DNA from: Flavobacteriaceae bacterium
Lineage (GTDB): Bacteria; Bacteroidota; Bacteroidia; Flavobacteriales; Flavobacteriaceae
NCBI GenBank assembly: GCA_009827225.1
Contig: WUAI01000011.1
Location: forward strand, 19,192-83,191
DNA length: 64,000 bases
Reading direction: 5' to 3'
The position numbers and the translations under genes are program-made. Shown in pieces: positions 1 to 8,677 of the stretch; the first letter of the stretch is position 1; each line of letters opens with the position of its first letter. The notes beneath the pieces are model-generated. The model was given only the letters and a program-made list of their open reading frames with translations. It was not told where the DNA came from and did no database searches.

Positions 1-1248
1 CCGATCAATATCGAAATTGAAGGGAAGAATTACGAGGAATTGATTGCCACTGCCGAACGCATGCGAAACTTCATCAATTCGAAAAACATTCCTGGAATCG
101 ATGAATTGAAAATCGACGTGAATAAGGGTAAACCTTCTATGCAGGTCATCGTCGATCGTCAAAAATCTGGTGAACTCGGAGTTGCTGCCGGTCTTGTAGG
201 TAACCAATTGAGAAGATCACTTTTCGGTGAAAAGGCGGGCATCTATAAGAAGGATGGAGAAGATTATGATATTTATGTGCGGTTCGATAAGAACGAACGT
301 TATGATCCTTCTGCATTGTTCAATCAGAATATAACCTTCCGAGATCAGGCCTCTGGAAAAATAAAGGAAATCCCTGTGTCGGCTGTCGCTTCTCAGAAGA
401 ACACCTCATCCTTTAGTGCGATCAAACATCGTGATAACAAACGAGTGGTTACGCTCTATTCCGCATTAGCACCCGGATTTATCGATGCAGGTGCCATCGT
501 GACTCAAATCCAGGCCGAGATGCAAAGTTTCGAAGGAGTTCCTGCGGGAATTGATTTCGATTATACAGGTCAGATCGAGGAACAAACCAAACAGCAGAAT
601 TTCCTTAACGGAGCCTTTATGGCAGGGTTAGGATTGATCTTCCTGATCCTCATCTTCCAATTCAGCTCGATTTCTAAACCTACGATCATTATGATCTCAA
701 TATTCCTGAGTTTTATCGGGGTGTTCGGTGGTATCCTGCTCACAGGTTCTTCGTTTGTGATTATGATGACCATGATGGGTATTATATCGTTGGCGGGAAT
801 TGTGGTGAACAATAGCGTGGTACTTCTGGATTATACCCAGTTGCTCATAGACCGCAAAATTGTGGAATTAGATCTCGAGGACAATGCTTTGCTATCGAAA
901 GAACAAGTAAAAGAGATCATCGTTCGAGGAGGACGGGCTCGTTTACGACCGGTAATCCTTACTGCGATTACGACGGTACTGGGGCTGATCCCACTGGCTA
1001 TTGGGGTGAATATTGATTTCTTCAGTTTATTCTCAGAGTTCGATCCAAAATTCTATTTGGGCGGTGACAATGTGATTTTCTGGGGGCCATTGGCCTGGGC
1101 GGTTATCTATGGTTTGATCATCGCAACCTTCCTCACATTGATCATTGTGCCTACCTTATTCTTTATCATCTATAGAATAAAGATCCGACTTCGAAACTGG
1201 CGAAACAAGCCGGAAGAAAAAGAAGAAGCATTACCTAAGGCAGCGTAA
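1..1248 (+). CDS. RND-family efflux pump permease, C-terminal part (5' end outside window)
   Basis: The reading frame is open from base 1, so the N-terminal half of this inner-membrane permease is missing. The visible 415 residues hold the end of the second periplasmic porter domain and the last five membrane segments. The segment with VVNNSVVLLDY and the following RARLRPVILTAITTVLGL are hallmarks of the AcrB/MexB (RND) superfamily, proton-driven exporters that work with a periplasmic adaptor and an outer-membrane channel. The protein ends in a basic and acidic cytoplasmic tail. The substrate cannot be told from this part; multidrug (HAE-type) and heavy-metal members both occur in flavobacteria. 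The family is sure, the substrate is not. Confidence 0.9.
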   Translation, partial: PINIEIEGKNYEELIATAERMRNFINSKNIPGIDELKIDVNKGKPSMQVIVDRQKSGELGVAAGLVGNQLRRSLFGEKAGIYKKDGEDYDIYVRFDKNERYDPSALFNQNITFRDQASGKIKEIPVSAVASQKNTSSFSAIKHRDNKRVVTLYSALAPGFIDAGAIVTQIQAEMQSFEGVPAGIDFDYTGQIEEQTKQQNFLNGAFMAGLGLIFLILIFQFSSISKPTIIMISIFLSFIGVFGGILLTGSSFVIMMTMMGIISLAGIVVNNSVVLLDYTQLLIDRKIVELDLEDNALLSKEQVKEIIVRGGRARLRPVILTAITTVLGLIPLAIGVNIDFFSLFSEFDPKFYLGGDNVIFWGPLAWAVIYGLIIATFLTLIIVPTLFFIIYRIKIRLRNWRNKPEEKEEALPKAA

Positions 1249-1255
1249 TAATAGA

Positions 1256-1286
1256 AAAACCCTTTCAACAGTATGAAAGGGTTTTT
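1256..1286. terminator. Bidirectional intrinsic terminator between RND pump and SusD gene
   Basis: A 12-bp stem (1256-1267 with 1274-1285) closes a 6-nt loop and has an A-run on one side and a T-run on the other. It can end transcripts arriving from either convergent gene. Confidence 0.8.
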
Positions 1287-1312
1287 CTTTTGGCTAATTA
1301 GAAGGAATCAAT

Positions 1313-2641
1313 TTATTGATTCTCCGTTAATGGAATGGGGAATTCACTCCATACGTCATCGTCGGGACGATCCAATGGCAGATCTCCAAGACGGTTGTAA
1401 CGTCTCATATCGATCCATCTGTGACCTTCCGCAAACAACGAATATCTTCTCTGATTAAGCATCTCATCAGTAAGAGAAGCAGAATCGGTACCTCCGCCAT
1501 AGTTACCTAAACCGGCGCTATTACGGATGATGTTCAATGCATTCACAGCTTCTCCGGAGTTTCCGGAAATGTTGGCTTCAGCATACAACAAGATCAACTC
1601 CTCGTTGCGAATGATAGGGATATTGTCTGTAAGAGATGTATATCGATTCACAATATAATCTCCGGTGAGATCATCCAGTGTAATTGTTTCACCTAACTGA
1701 ATGGTTTTACCAGCCACACGAGTATCTCCTGCTTCTGCTTCACTCACGAATAAAGGTTGCACTATTCTTGCTTGAGCTTCGGAAGAACCTCCTGCAGAGA
1801 TGAACAATGGATTTGCAATATCCGTTTGGTCTTGTGAGAATGTATAATATACTCCTGTATTCAGGTCACCATTCAAACTTAGGAACGATTCATTCAATGC
1901 TGAAAGTACCGCTCCCGAGTTGCCCTGGTAGGCAGCTACACGCGCAGCAATAGCACGGTTGAACTGACGGAATGTTCCCGGAGTATCGAAGCCGGCAAAT
2001 CCAGACGTCAACGAAAATGGGAAACTTCCACCACCGTTATTTAGCTGAGAGGCCCCCTCTGTGAGGAAACTCTGAATTCCTTCCAGAGCAGCCGTACGTC
2101 CAACGAATGGGCCTAGGTTGTTCTCATCTGAAACATCCAGGCGAATACCTCCTTCGTTGGTAAGGTTTAGATTGAGCAACAATTCATAGGCAATGAAGGT
2201 ATTGAGTAATCCCCGTGCGGCATTCACTTCCTGTTGCGTAAATTGACCGGACAAGTCCTGGCTGTCAAAGAATCCTAATATCAGGTTGGCGTTCTTAACC
2301 GTTCTGTAACGACTCGCCCATGGACCTGTTATATAGAATGTGTTATTATCAAGAACAGAATTTTGTCCTCCTAAAAGATCTGTCGTAAACCGTGGATCTG
2401 ATCCAGAGAATCTCCAATACTCTCTTCCGATCACACCACAATCATCATAGTAAGTCCCTAATCGAAGACGAGAACTATAAAGTACCCCTCCAATTAAATC
2501 CTGTAAATCTCCACGAGTGAGACTCTCTGCAAACGCAGTGGACTCCGGACCATTCAAGTCTACGATTTCTTCAATATTACACGATACGGTTCCCACCAAA
2601 AGTGCAATGAAGAAACTGATTTTATATATATAATTTTTCAT
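1313..2641 (-). CDS. RagB/SusD-family outer-membrane lipoprotein
   Basis: This is the surface substrate-binding lipoprotein that caps the partner SusC channel encoded 11 nt upstream. The N-terminus is a lipoprotein signal with the lipobox LVGTVSC-N, so Cys21 or nearby should be lipidated. The C-terminal stretch RRYSLFAEGHRWIDMRR is typical of the SusD fold. At 442 residues it is on the short side for the family. No glycoside hydrolase, lyase, sulfatase or peptidase lies beside it, so the ligand (glycan, peptide or other) cannot be inferred. It is probably cotranscribed with the SusC gene and ends near a shared terminator. Confidence 0.92.
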   Translation of the reverse strand: MKNYIYKISFFIALLVGTVSCNIEEIVDLNGPESTAFAESLTRGDLQDLIGGVLYSSRLRLGTYYDDCGVIGREYWRFSGSDPRFTTDLLGGQNSVLDNNTFYITGPWASRYRTVKNANLILGFFDSQDLSGQFTQQEVNAARGLLNTFIAYELLLNLNLTNEGGIRLDVSDENNLGPFVGRTAALEGIQSFLTEGASQLNNGGGSFPFSLTSGFAGFDTPGTFRQFNRAIAARVAAYQGNSGAVLSALNESFLSLNGDLNTGVYYTFSQDQTDIANPLFISAGGSSEAQARIVQPLFVSEAEAGDTRVAGKTIQLGETITLDDLTGDYIVNRYTSLTDNIPIIRNEELILLYAEANISGNSGEAVNALNIIRNSAGLGNYGGGTDSASLTDEMLNQRRYSLFAEGHRWIDMRRYNRLGDLPLDRPDDDVWSEFPIPLTENQ

Positions 2642-2652
2642 AATGTATTTTT

Positions 2653-5634
2653 TTAGAAATTAACTCCTACGTGAAACAAAAATCTTTTCGACGATGGGAA
2701 AGGAGTAACCTCAATTCCTGTAAATGCAGTATTCCCACCGAAGTTAGAAACTTCAGGATCATAACTGTTATAGTCGAAAATATTAACCAGATTGGTTCCG
2801 GAGAATCCTAATCGTACGCCATCAATAGCGCCGCCTAAAAGTCCGTCCAAGAACTTGTCTGGCACGCTATAGTAGAAACCTAATTCACGTAATCTGAGAT
2901 AAGATGCATCTTCGATGAAAACTTCAGCCGAAGATCCTAACTGACTCAATCTGTAGGGTCCATTACCAAGTGTTCCACTTGGGTCAAGATCGATTGTATC
3001 GTAATCATGAGTGGTTCCGTTCAGGTCGGAAAGAAGTGTAGTAAGGTTCACATTATCCCCTCCATTTTTCCATTGCCATAGAAACTTCAATTCTAAGTTT
3101 CTCCATTGAAGGACATTGTCGAATGCCATTTGGAAATCGGGTTCTGCATCACCGAAAACCTGGAATCCGGACTCGTCAGGGTTGGGTCCTATACCTACTA
3201 ACTGGGTAGCACTTCTACCTTCTTCGATTCGATACGTACCTAAAGTAGCTCCGAAGGCTCCAATATTAAATGGCGCCACATCGAGCTGTGTAATTTCGGA
3301 AGTGTTTTTAAAGAAATTCACACCAAACTCCCATAGGAAATCGTCGGTATCAACCGGAATGGTGTAAAGACCTAACTCCCATCCTTTGTTTTCCAATTCA
3401 CCTGCGTTGGAAATCTCGGTGGTGAAACCTGTGGAAGGCTCCAAAGCTGAGCGCAAGATCAAATCTTCAACAGTTTTGATATAATAGGTTCCTTCAAAGG
3501 AAATTCGGCCTCCAAAGAATCCAAGGTCAATACCAAATTCCAATTCTTTTTGTCTTTCAAAAGCAAGGTCGGGTGATCCCTTGATCCCTACCAGAGAAAT
3601 ACCTAATAGTCCATCCGTAGAGAATGAGTTATAGGAAGTAAACTTCCCACCAATTGGTGGAATGTTTCCTGCTTCTCCGTAGGCTGCTCTAATTTTGAAA
3701 GCATCCCATTTTGAATCCTCATTCCAGAAACCAAAGTTATTTAAGTTGACCGCTAAGGATCCCTTCGGAAAATAAAAGATCTCATTAGGATCTCCATTAT
3801 TCGAAGACTTGTCTCCTCTTACGCCCAGAGTGGCGATGAACTTATCCTGGAAGTTGATCTCTTCCTGAATAAAGAAACCGGATTCCTCTACTTTGGCTCT
3901 CGTTTGGTTCACACCAGTATTCGCGGCCTGGTCTACATTGCTTTCAGAAGCAACCAGTCCCGTAGCGGTGATTAGTTGAGTATTCTGATCAAAGAATAAA
4001 CGTGTGGCACCTAACTGAGTTCGGAAATTGATGTCATTATTTGTTTCGTAATTATGTACCAGGAATCCCTGAAGGTTATAGTTTTTATTCTGAGTATCCC
4101 CTTGAATAGAAACTCCATTAAGTCCTCCATTGGCAGGCTTCTGGAATTGAAGTTCTTTTGGGAACAATGCTCTGGATTGCTGTCCATAAACGTCAAGTCC
4201 CCCACCTAAGATCAACTCAAGACTTTGTTTATCCGTTTTGAAAATATCAATGGTGGCAGAACCTCCCATGATAAACCTGTTTACCTTTTCATTATTGGTC
4301 ACCAGATCTCTCGTTTGTAACGGGTTAGAAGCTCCCGAGGGATTGTCCGGATAAACTCCGTTGGCATCCGGGAATAATTGTAACCATGGTGTAGTTCCTG
4401 TTAAGGTTACCCCGATAGTGGTTCCTGAGTTATCGTTATTAAAGAATCCACGATCTGAAGATGAATTCACAAAATTTGTACTTAGAGAAAGGTCTAACCA
4501 CTCTTTAGGTTTGTGATTCAGATTCATGCGAAGAGACAATTTTTCATATCCTGTTCTTCGCACAATACCGTCTTCATTATTGTAGGCAACACTTGCATAA
4601 TATTTGGTGTCCTTGTTTCCTCCGGACATGCTGAAATTGGTAATGCTGTGAATACCTTTTTCACCATACAATTCATTTTCATAATCGATGATACGTCCTT
4701 GACTCTGAGCCGTCACAAAATCCTGGGCTGCACTTTCACCAAAGGTGTCCAATACTCGGGATTCTGTGTAATCTCTTAAACCAAGAAGATTTACAGCTTC
4801 TGTCCAACCAACGGATTGATTGAACTTAAACTTCGTTTCACCTGATTTACCGCGCTTCGTGGTAATAATAACTACCCCGGCTGCTGCTCGAGAACCATAG
4901 ATGGCCGCTGCGGAAGCACCTTTCAAAATTTCAATTCTTTCTACATCATCCGGGTTTAAATCCGCAATACGGTTGGAAGCGTTATCCTGCAATAGGGCAG
5001 CGCTGTTTCCTCCGGCTGCTGCAGCAGATACTGCATTCAAACCAGCTGCGATGGAAGAGTTATCCACATAGACTCCGTCTACAATATACAGAGGCTGAGT
5101 ATTCCCCTGGATAGACGTAACTCCACGTAATCTTACGGAAAGACCCCCTCCCGGTGCTCCGGAGTTCTGATTGATAACCACCCCGGTAAATTTTCCATAA
5201 AGGGCTCCGTCCAGAGTTGGTGGCGGTGTGGTTCCCGCAATTTTCTCGGCGGAGATCGAAGCAACTGCGTTGGCCGAATTACTTCTTTTAATGGATGTTG
5301 CCAGACCCGTGACGATCACTTCTTCCAGTGCTTCGGCTGATTCCGCCATTGTGATGTTCACAGTACCAGCAGAGGTAACTGCTCGTTCCACTGTTTCGTA
5401 ACCCAAAGACGAGATAACTAACGTAGCGGGCAGGCTTCCAACGTCGATGGAGTAGTTACCATCCACATCGGTGGTTGTCCCGTTTGAAGTCCCTTGTTCA
5501 ATCACATTTGCAAAAGGAACAGGTTCCCCGGCATCTGTGCTTACCGTACCTGAAATCGTATTTTGCGCAAACACGAAACAAGGAAAAAGGAATAAAAACA
5601 GGAGAACCCTGTAGTTAAGGTTGTTTTGTTTCAT
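2653..5634 (-). CDS. SusC/RagA-family TonB-linked outer-membrane transporter
   Basis: The protein has 993 residues. A signal peptide ending in FVFAQ is followed by a carboxypeptidase-regulatory-like domain (about 25-105), a TonB-box-like EEVIVTG motif, a plug domain (about 120-260, with LRGVTSIQG and LKGASAAAIYGSRAAAGVV) and a 22-strand-type barrel that ends in FHVGVNF with the usual terminal aromatic residue. It imports a substrate across the outer membrane using TonB energy, together with the SusD partner downstream. No sigma/anti-sigma pair, hybrid two-component sensor or polymer-degrading enzyme accompanies the pair, so it is an orphan SusCD couple. Confidence 0.95.
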   Translation of the reverse strand: MKQNNLNYRVLLFLFLFPCFVFAQNTISGTVSTDAGEPVPFANVIEQGTSNGTTTDVDGNYSIDVGSLPATLVISSLGYETVERAVTSAGTVNITMAESAEALEEVIVTGLATSIKRSNSANAVASISAEKIAGTTPPPTLDGALYGKFTGVVINQNSGAPGGGLSVRLRGVTSIQGNTQPLYIVDGVYVDNSSIAAGLNAVSAAAAGGNSAALLQDNASNRIADLNPDDVERIEILKGASAAAIYGSRAAAGVVIITTKRGKSGETKFKFNQSVGWTEAVNLLGLRDYTESRVLDTFGESAAQDFVTAQSQGRIIDYENELYGEKGIHSITNFSMSGGNKDTKYYASVAYNNEDGIVRRTGYEKLSLRMNLNHKPKEWLDLSLSTNFVNSSSDRGFFNNDNSGTTIGVTLTGTTPWLQLFPDANGVYPDNPSGASNPLQTRDLVTNNEKVNRFIMGGSATIDIFKTDKQSLELILGGGLDVYGQQSRALFPKELQFQKPANGGLNGVSIQGDTQNKNYNLQGFLVHNYETNNDINFRTQLGATRLFFDQNTQLITATGLVASESNVDQAANTGVNQTRAKVEESGFFIQEEINFQDKFIATLGVRGDKSSNNGDPNEIFYFPKGSLAVNLNNFGFWNEDSKWDAFKIRAAYGEAGNIPPIGGKFTSYNSFSTDGLLGISLVGIKGSPDLAFERQKELEFGIDLGFFGGRISFEGTYYIKTVEDLILRSALEPSTGFTTEISNAGELENKGWELGLYTIPVDTDDFLWEFGVNFFKNTSEITQLDVAPFNIGAFGATLGTYRIEEGRSATQLVGIGPNPDESGFQVFGDAEPDFQMAFDNVLQWRNLELKFLWQWKNGGDNVNLTTLLSDLNGTTHDYDTIDLDPSGTLGNGPYRLSQLGSSAEVFIEDASYLRLRELGFYYSVPDKFLDGLLGGAIDGVRLGFSGTNLVNIFDYNSYDPEVSNFGGNTAFTGIEVTPFPSSKRFLFHVGVNF

Positions 5635-5802
5635 AATTACTAAGTTTTTGTTAATTACCCGAATTTACTTTTAATTCTTCAGTATAACTAAATATTGATT
5701 GATTTTTTTTCAATGAAAAGTCCGTTTTATCGAGATGTATTCAAAATGACTGATCTTCATACAACTACGATTAAAATAGTAGGTAATCGCCTATAATCTT
5801 AT

Positions 5803-5810
5803 TAAATTTG
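5803..5810 (+). promoter_or_regulatory. -7 promoter element for aspS
   Basis: TAAATTTG matches the Bacteroidota -7 consensus TAnnTTTG. It puts the start of transcription about 20 nt before the aspS ATG. No clear -33 TTG element was found. Confidence 0.5.
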
Positions 5811-5835
5811 CAGCCTCTTTCAGAATAAAAACAAG

Positions 5836-7593
5836 ATGTACAGAACTCACAATAACGGCGAATTACGCGCGTCAAACATCAACCAGGAAGTAACATTATC
5901 GGGCTGGACCCAGAAGATCCGAAATAAAGGATTCATGATTTGGTTGGATCTCAGAGATCGCTACGGCCTTACCCAGCTTATTTTTGACGAAGAGCGAAGC
6001 CCTAAAGAAGTGATGCAAACAGCTGCGAATCTGGGACGGGAATTTGTCATTCAGATCAAAGGAACCGTGATCGAAAGAGAATCTAAAAATCCTGCAATGC
6101 CAACAGGAGATATCGAGATATTGGTGAAAGAACTAATTGTTCTTAACGAATCGCTCACCCCTCCATTTACCATCGAAGATGATACGGATGGTGGTGAAGA
6201 TTTACGCATGAAATACCGTTATCTGGATATACGCCGGAATCCGGTACGCGAGAACCTGATCTTCCGTCATAAAGTGACCATGGCAGTAAGAAATTACTTA
6301 TCAGCCAAAGATTTTGTGGAGATCGAAACTCCCTATTTGATCAAATCCACTCCGGAAGGAGCCCGAGATTTTGTGGTGCCCTCCAGGATGAATGCCGGTC
6401 AATTTTATGCCTTGCCACAATCTCCGCAAACATTTAAGCAACTGCTTATGGTGGGCGGAATGGACAAATATTTTCAGATTGTGAAATGTTTCAGAGATGA
6501 AGATTTGCGAGCCGATCGTCAACCTGAATTCACACAGATCGATTGTGAAATGGCTTTTGTAGAACAGGAAGATATTTTACAAACCTTTGAAGGCCTTACC
6601 CGCCATTTGCTGAAAGAGATTAATGGTGTGGAAGTGGGGGAATTCCCCAGGATGACCTACGACGAAGCCATGTACAGATATGGAAATGACAAACCTGATA
6701 TCCGATTCGGAATGGAATTCGGTTATTTAAATGAAGTAGCTCAACATAAAGAATTCAATGTATTCAATAATGCGGAAGTTGTTATTGGTATTGCCATCCC
6801 AGGTGGAAACAGTTACACCCGAAAGGAGATCGACAAACTGATCGATTGGGTGAAGCGTCCCCAAATAGGAGCCTTGGGAATGGTGTATTGTCGTTGTAAC
6901 GATGATGGTAGTTATAAATCTTCGGTAGATAAGTTTTATGACCAGGAGGATCTGGCGCGCTGGAGTGAAGTGACCGGGGCTAAGTCCGGTGATCTTATAT
7001 GTGTTCTTTCCGGGGATACCGAAAAAGTTCGAGCGCAAATGAGCGCTCTAAGAATGGAAGTTGCTGAACGTCTTGGTTTGAGAAAAGCAGATGAATTTGC
7101 TCCTCTATGGGTGGTGGATTTTCCTTTATTGGAATGGGATGAAGACACCGAGCGCTTTCATGCGATGCACCATCCATTTACGTCTCCCAAGCCTGGGCAA
7201 ATGGAATTATTGAAAACCAATCCGGGAGATGTAAAAGCCAATGCATACGATTTGGTACTTAACGGAAATGAAATTGGTGGTGGTTCCATTCGTATCCATG
7301 ATAAGGATATTCAATCCAAGATGTTTGATTATTTAGGTTTTACTGAAGAAGAGGCTAAAGCCCAATTTGGATTCCTGATGGATGCCTTTCAGTATGGTGC
7401 CCCTCCTCATGGAGGCATTGCCTTCGGGCTGGATCGTTTGGTATCTATCCTGGGCGGCCAGGAAACCATAAGGGATTTCATAGCATTTCCGAAGAATAAT
7501 GCGGGACGCGATGTGATGATCGATGCCCCTGCTCCTATTGATAAAGAACAATTGGTAGAACTCAACCTGAAACTCGATATTTCAGAAGAATGA
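5836..7593 (+). CDS. aspS: Aspartate--tRNA ligase
   Basis: This class II aminoacyl-tRNA synthetase charges tRNA-Asp in the cytoplasm. An N-terminal OB-fold anticodon-binding domain (about 1-110) precedes the catalytic core. Motif 2 is [18 protein letters not shown] near residue 215-235 and motif 3 is [15 protein letters not shown] near 526. A GAD insertion of the bacterial type lies between them. The 585-residue length is standard for bacterial AspRS. The stop codon overlaps the ATG of the next small membrane-protein gene (ATGA), so the two are translationally coupled. Confidence 0.98.
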   Translation: MYRTHNNGELRASNINQEVTLSGWTQKIRNKGFMIWLDLRDRYGLTQLIFDEERSPKEVMQTAANLGREFVIQIKGTVIERESKNPAMPTGDIEILVKELIVLNESLTPPFTIEDDTDGGEDLRMKYRYLDIRRNPVRENLIFRHKVTMAVRNYLSAKDFVEIETPYLIKSTPEGARDFVVPSRMNAGQFYALPQSPQTFKQLLMVGGMDKYFQIVKCFRDEDLRADRQPEFTQIDCEMAFVEQEDILQTFEGLTRHLLKEINGVEVGEFPRMTYDEAMYRYGNDKPDIRFGMEFGYLNEVAQHKEFNVFNNAEVVIGIAIPGGNSYTRKEIDKLIDWVKRPQIGALGMVYCRCNDDGSYKSSVDKFYDQEDLARWSEVTGAKSGDLICVLSGDTEKVRAQMSALRMEVAERLGLRKADEFAPLWVVDFPLLEWDEDTERFHAMHHPFTSPKPGQMELLKTNPGDVKANAYDLVLNGNEIGGGSIRIHDKDIQSKMFDYLGFTEEEAKAQFGFLMDAFQYGAPPHGGIAFGLDRLVSILGGQETIRDFIAFPKNNAGRDVMIDAPAPIDKEQLVELNLKLDISEE

Positions 7594-7835
7594 AATATTT
7601 TCTAATCATATCTTTTCTGGCTATTGCAATAACGGTAAGTTATGGCTTTTATATCAAACCTGAGGATTTACAGAAGGGAGAATTCCTTATTGGAATCTCG
7701 GTAGCGGCTTTATTCTTTGTGTGGATGCCCATTTTTATCTATCACAGATGGAAGGACCGGAGCTTTAAGGACTATATGCTCACCAAGGAAAATATTGATA
7801 AAATGCGCGAAGAAGGCAGTAAGAAAAATCTGTAA
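7590..7835 (+). CDS. Small two-span membrane protein coupled to aspS
   Basis: This 81-residue protein starts inside the aspS stop codon (ATGA overlap). It has two predicted membrane segments (about 3-22 and 32-52), then a basic and charged tail with [14 protein letters not shown] do not recognise a characterised family; it looks like a conserved flavobacterial small membrane protein. The overlap supports real translation. A role linked to aminoacylation is not implied. Confidence 0.75.
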   Translation: MKYFLIISFLAIAITVSYGFYIKPEDLQKGEFLIGISVAALFFVWMPIFIYHRWKDRSFKDYMLTKENIDKMREEGSKKNL

Positions 7836-7892
7836 ATCAGCAGGTTTTAAAAAATAGTTACCATTTCTTAACCTACCGCAATATAAATCGCT

Positions 7893-7900
7893 TACCTTTA
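7893..7900 (+). promoter_or_regulatory. -7 promoter element for the cold-shock gene
   Basis: TACCTTTA fits TAnnTTTG with one change. It would give a leader of about 28 nt, A/T-rich, before the ATG at 7933. Confidence 0.4.
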
Positions 7901-7932
7901 CTACTTATTATTAATACTTATTTTTATTTACA

Positions 7933-8130
7933 ATGGAAGGAACAGTAAAGTTTTTTAACGAATCCAAAGGTTACGGATTTATCACCAACGATGAAACCGG
8001 GAAAGACATTTTCGTACATGTCACCGGCCTCAATGGGGAAGCCCTCAATGAAGGCGACAAGGTTGAGTACGTTGAAGAAGAAGGAAGAAAAGGAATGGTC
8101 GCTGCACAAGTGCGAGTGATCCATGATTAA
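7933..8130 (+). CDS. Cold-shock protein (CspA family)
   Basis: This 65-residue single-domain nucleic-acid chaperone binds single-stranded RNA and DNA. RNP1 (KGYGFI) and RNP2 (DIFVHV) are both intact in a five-stranded OB fold. The gene is monocistronic, with an A/T-rich leader and a strong terminator right behind. Such proteins melt RNA structure in the cold or in fast growth; induction by cold is not visible in the sequence. Confidence 0.95.
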   Translation: MEGTVKFFNESKGYGFITNDETGKDIFVHVTGLNGEALNEGDKVEYVEEEGRKGMVAAQVRVIHD

Positions 8131-8151
8131 GATATATGTTAACCAAGTTAA

Positions 8152-8177
8152 AAGCCCTCCTGTTTGGAGGGTTTTTT
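8152..8177. terminator. Intrinsic terminator after the cold-shock gene
   Basis: Stem CCCTCC/GGAGGG with a 5-nt loop, flanked by A residues and followed by a run of six T. It sits between convergent genes and overlaps the end of tadA, so it may serve both. Confidence 0.8.
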
Positions 8178-8625
8178 AGTTTAAATTTCTTTTTTCGATA
8201 AAAAACTTCTTGAGGATATTGGAGGCTTCCTCTTCTAGAATTCCTCCTTCCAGAACTGTTTTGGGATGAAGCTTTGTATTCATCACTATGCATCCACGTT
8301 GTTCATCCCTGGCCCCATAGACAATCTTTGAAATCTGACTCCAGTATAAGGCCCCGGCACACATCTGGCAGGGCTCGATCGTTACATAGAGGGTGCAATC
8401 TGTGAGATACTTCCCTCCTAAATAGTTCGCCGCTGCGGTGATTGCCTGCATTTCGGCATGGGCTGTGACGTCATTCAAAGTTTCCGTGAGGTTGTGGGCA
8501 CGTGCAATGATTTGATTCTTTACAACTACTACAGCACCTATAGGAATTTCTCCTTTTTCATAAGCGGCTTCAGCCTCTTGGAGCGCCTTTTTCATGAAAT
8601 AATTATCGTCGAATGCCGTGATCAT
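8176..8625 (-). CDS. tadA: tRNA adenosine(34) deaminase
   Basis: This is a zinc-dependent deaminase of the cytidine-deaminase fold. It converts A34 to inosine in the anticodon of tRNA-Arg(ACG). The zinc motif is HAEM (catalytic Glu next to the His ligand) and PCQMC (two Cys ligands), spaced as in TadA. Its 149 residues match the family. The gene is divergent from dxs, with promoters back to back in the roughly 50 bp between them. A guanine-deaminase-like relative is possible but less likely given the length and motif context. Confidence 0.93.
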   Translation of the reverse strand: MITAFDDNYFMKKALQEAEAAYEKGEIPIGAVVVVKNQIIARAHNLTETLNDVTAHAEMQAITAAANYLGGKYLTDCTLYVTIEPCQMCAGALYWSQISKIVYGARDEQRGCIVMNTKLHPKTVLEGGILEEEASNILKKFFIEKRNLN

Positions 8626-8644
8626 AGAATCGTTTGAACCTCAA

Positions 8645-8652
8645 CAAAAGTA
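8645..8652 (-). promoter_or_regulatory. -7 promoter element for tadA
   Basis: On the minus strand the sequence reads TACTTTTG, a full match to TAnnTTTG, about 20 nt upstream of the tadA start. Confidence 0.5.
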
Positions 8653-8665
8653 CAATTTCAAACCG

Positions 8666-8673
8666 TATCTTTG
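8666..8673 (+). promoter_or_regulatory. -7 promoter element for dxs
   Basis: TATCTTTG is a full match to the consensus. Its last G lies 5 nt before the GTG at 8678, which predicts a leaderless dxs transcript. Any frame start further upstream would lie ahead of the promoter. Confidence 0.55.
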
Positions 8674-8677
8674 CGAG

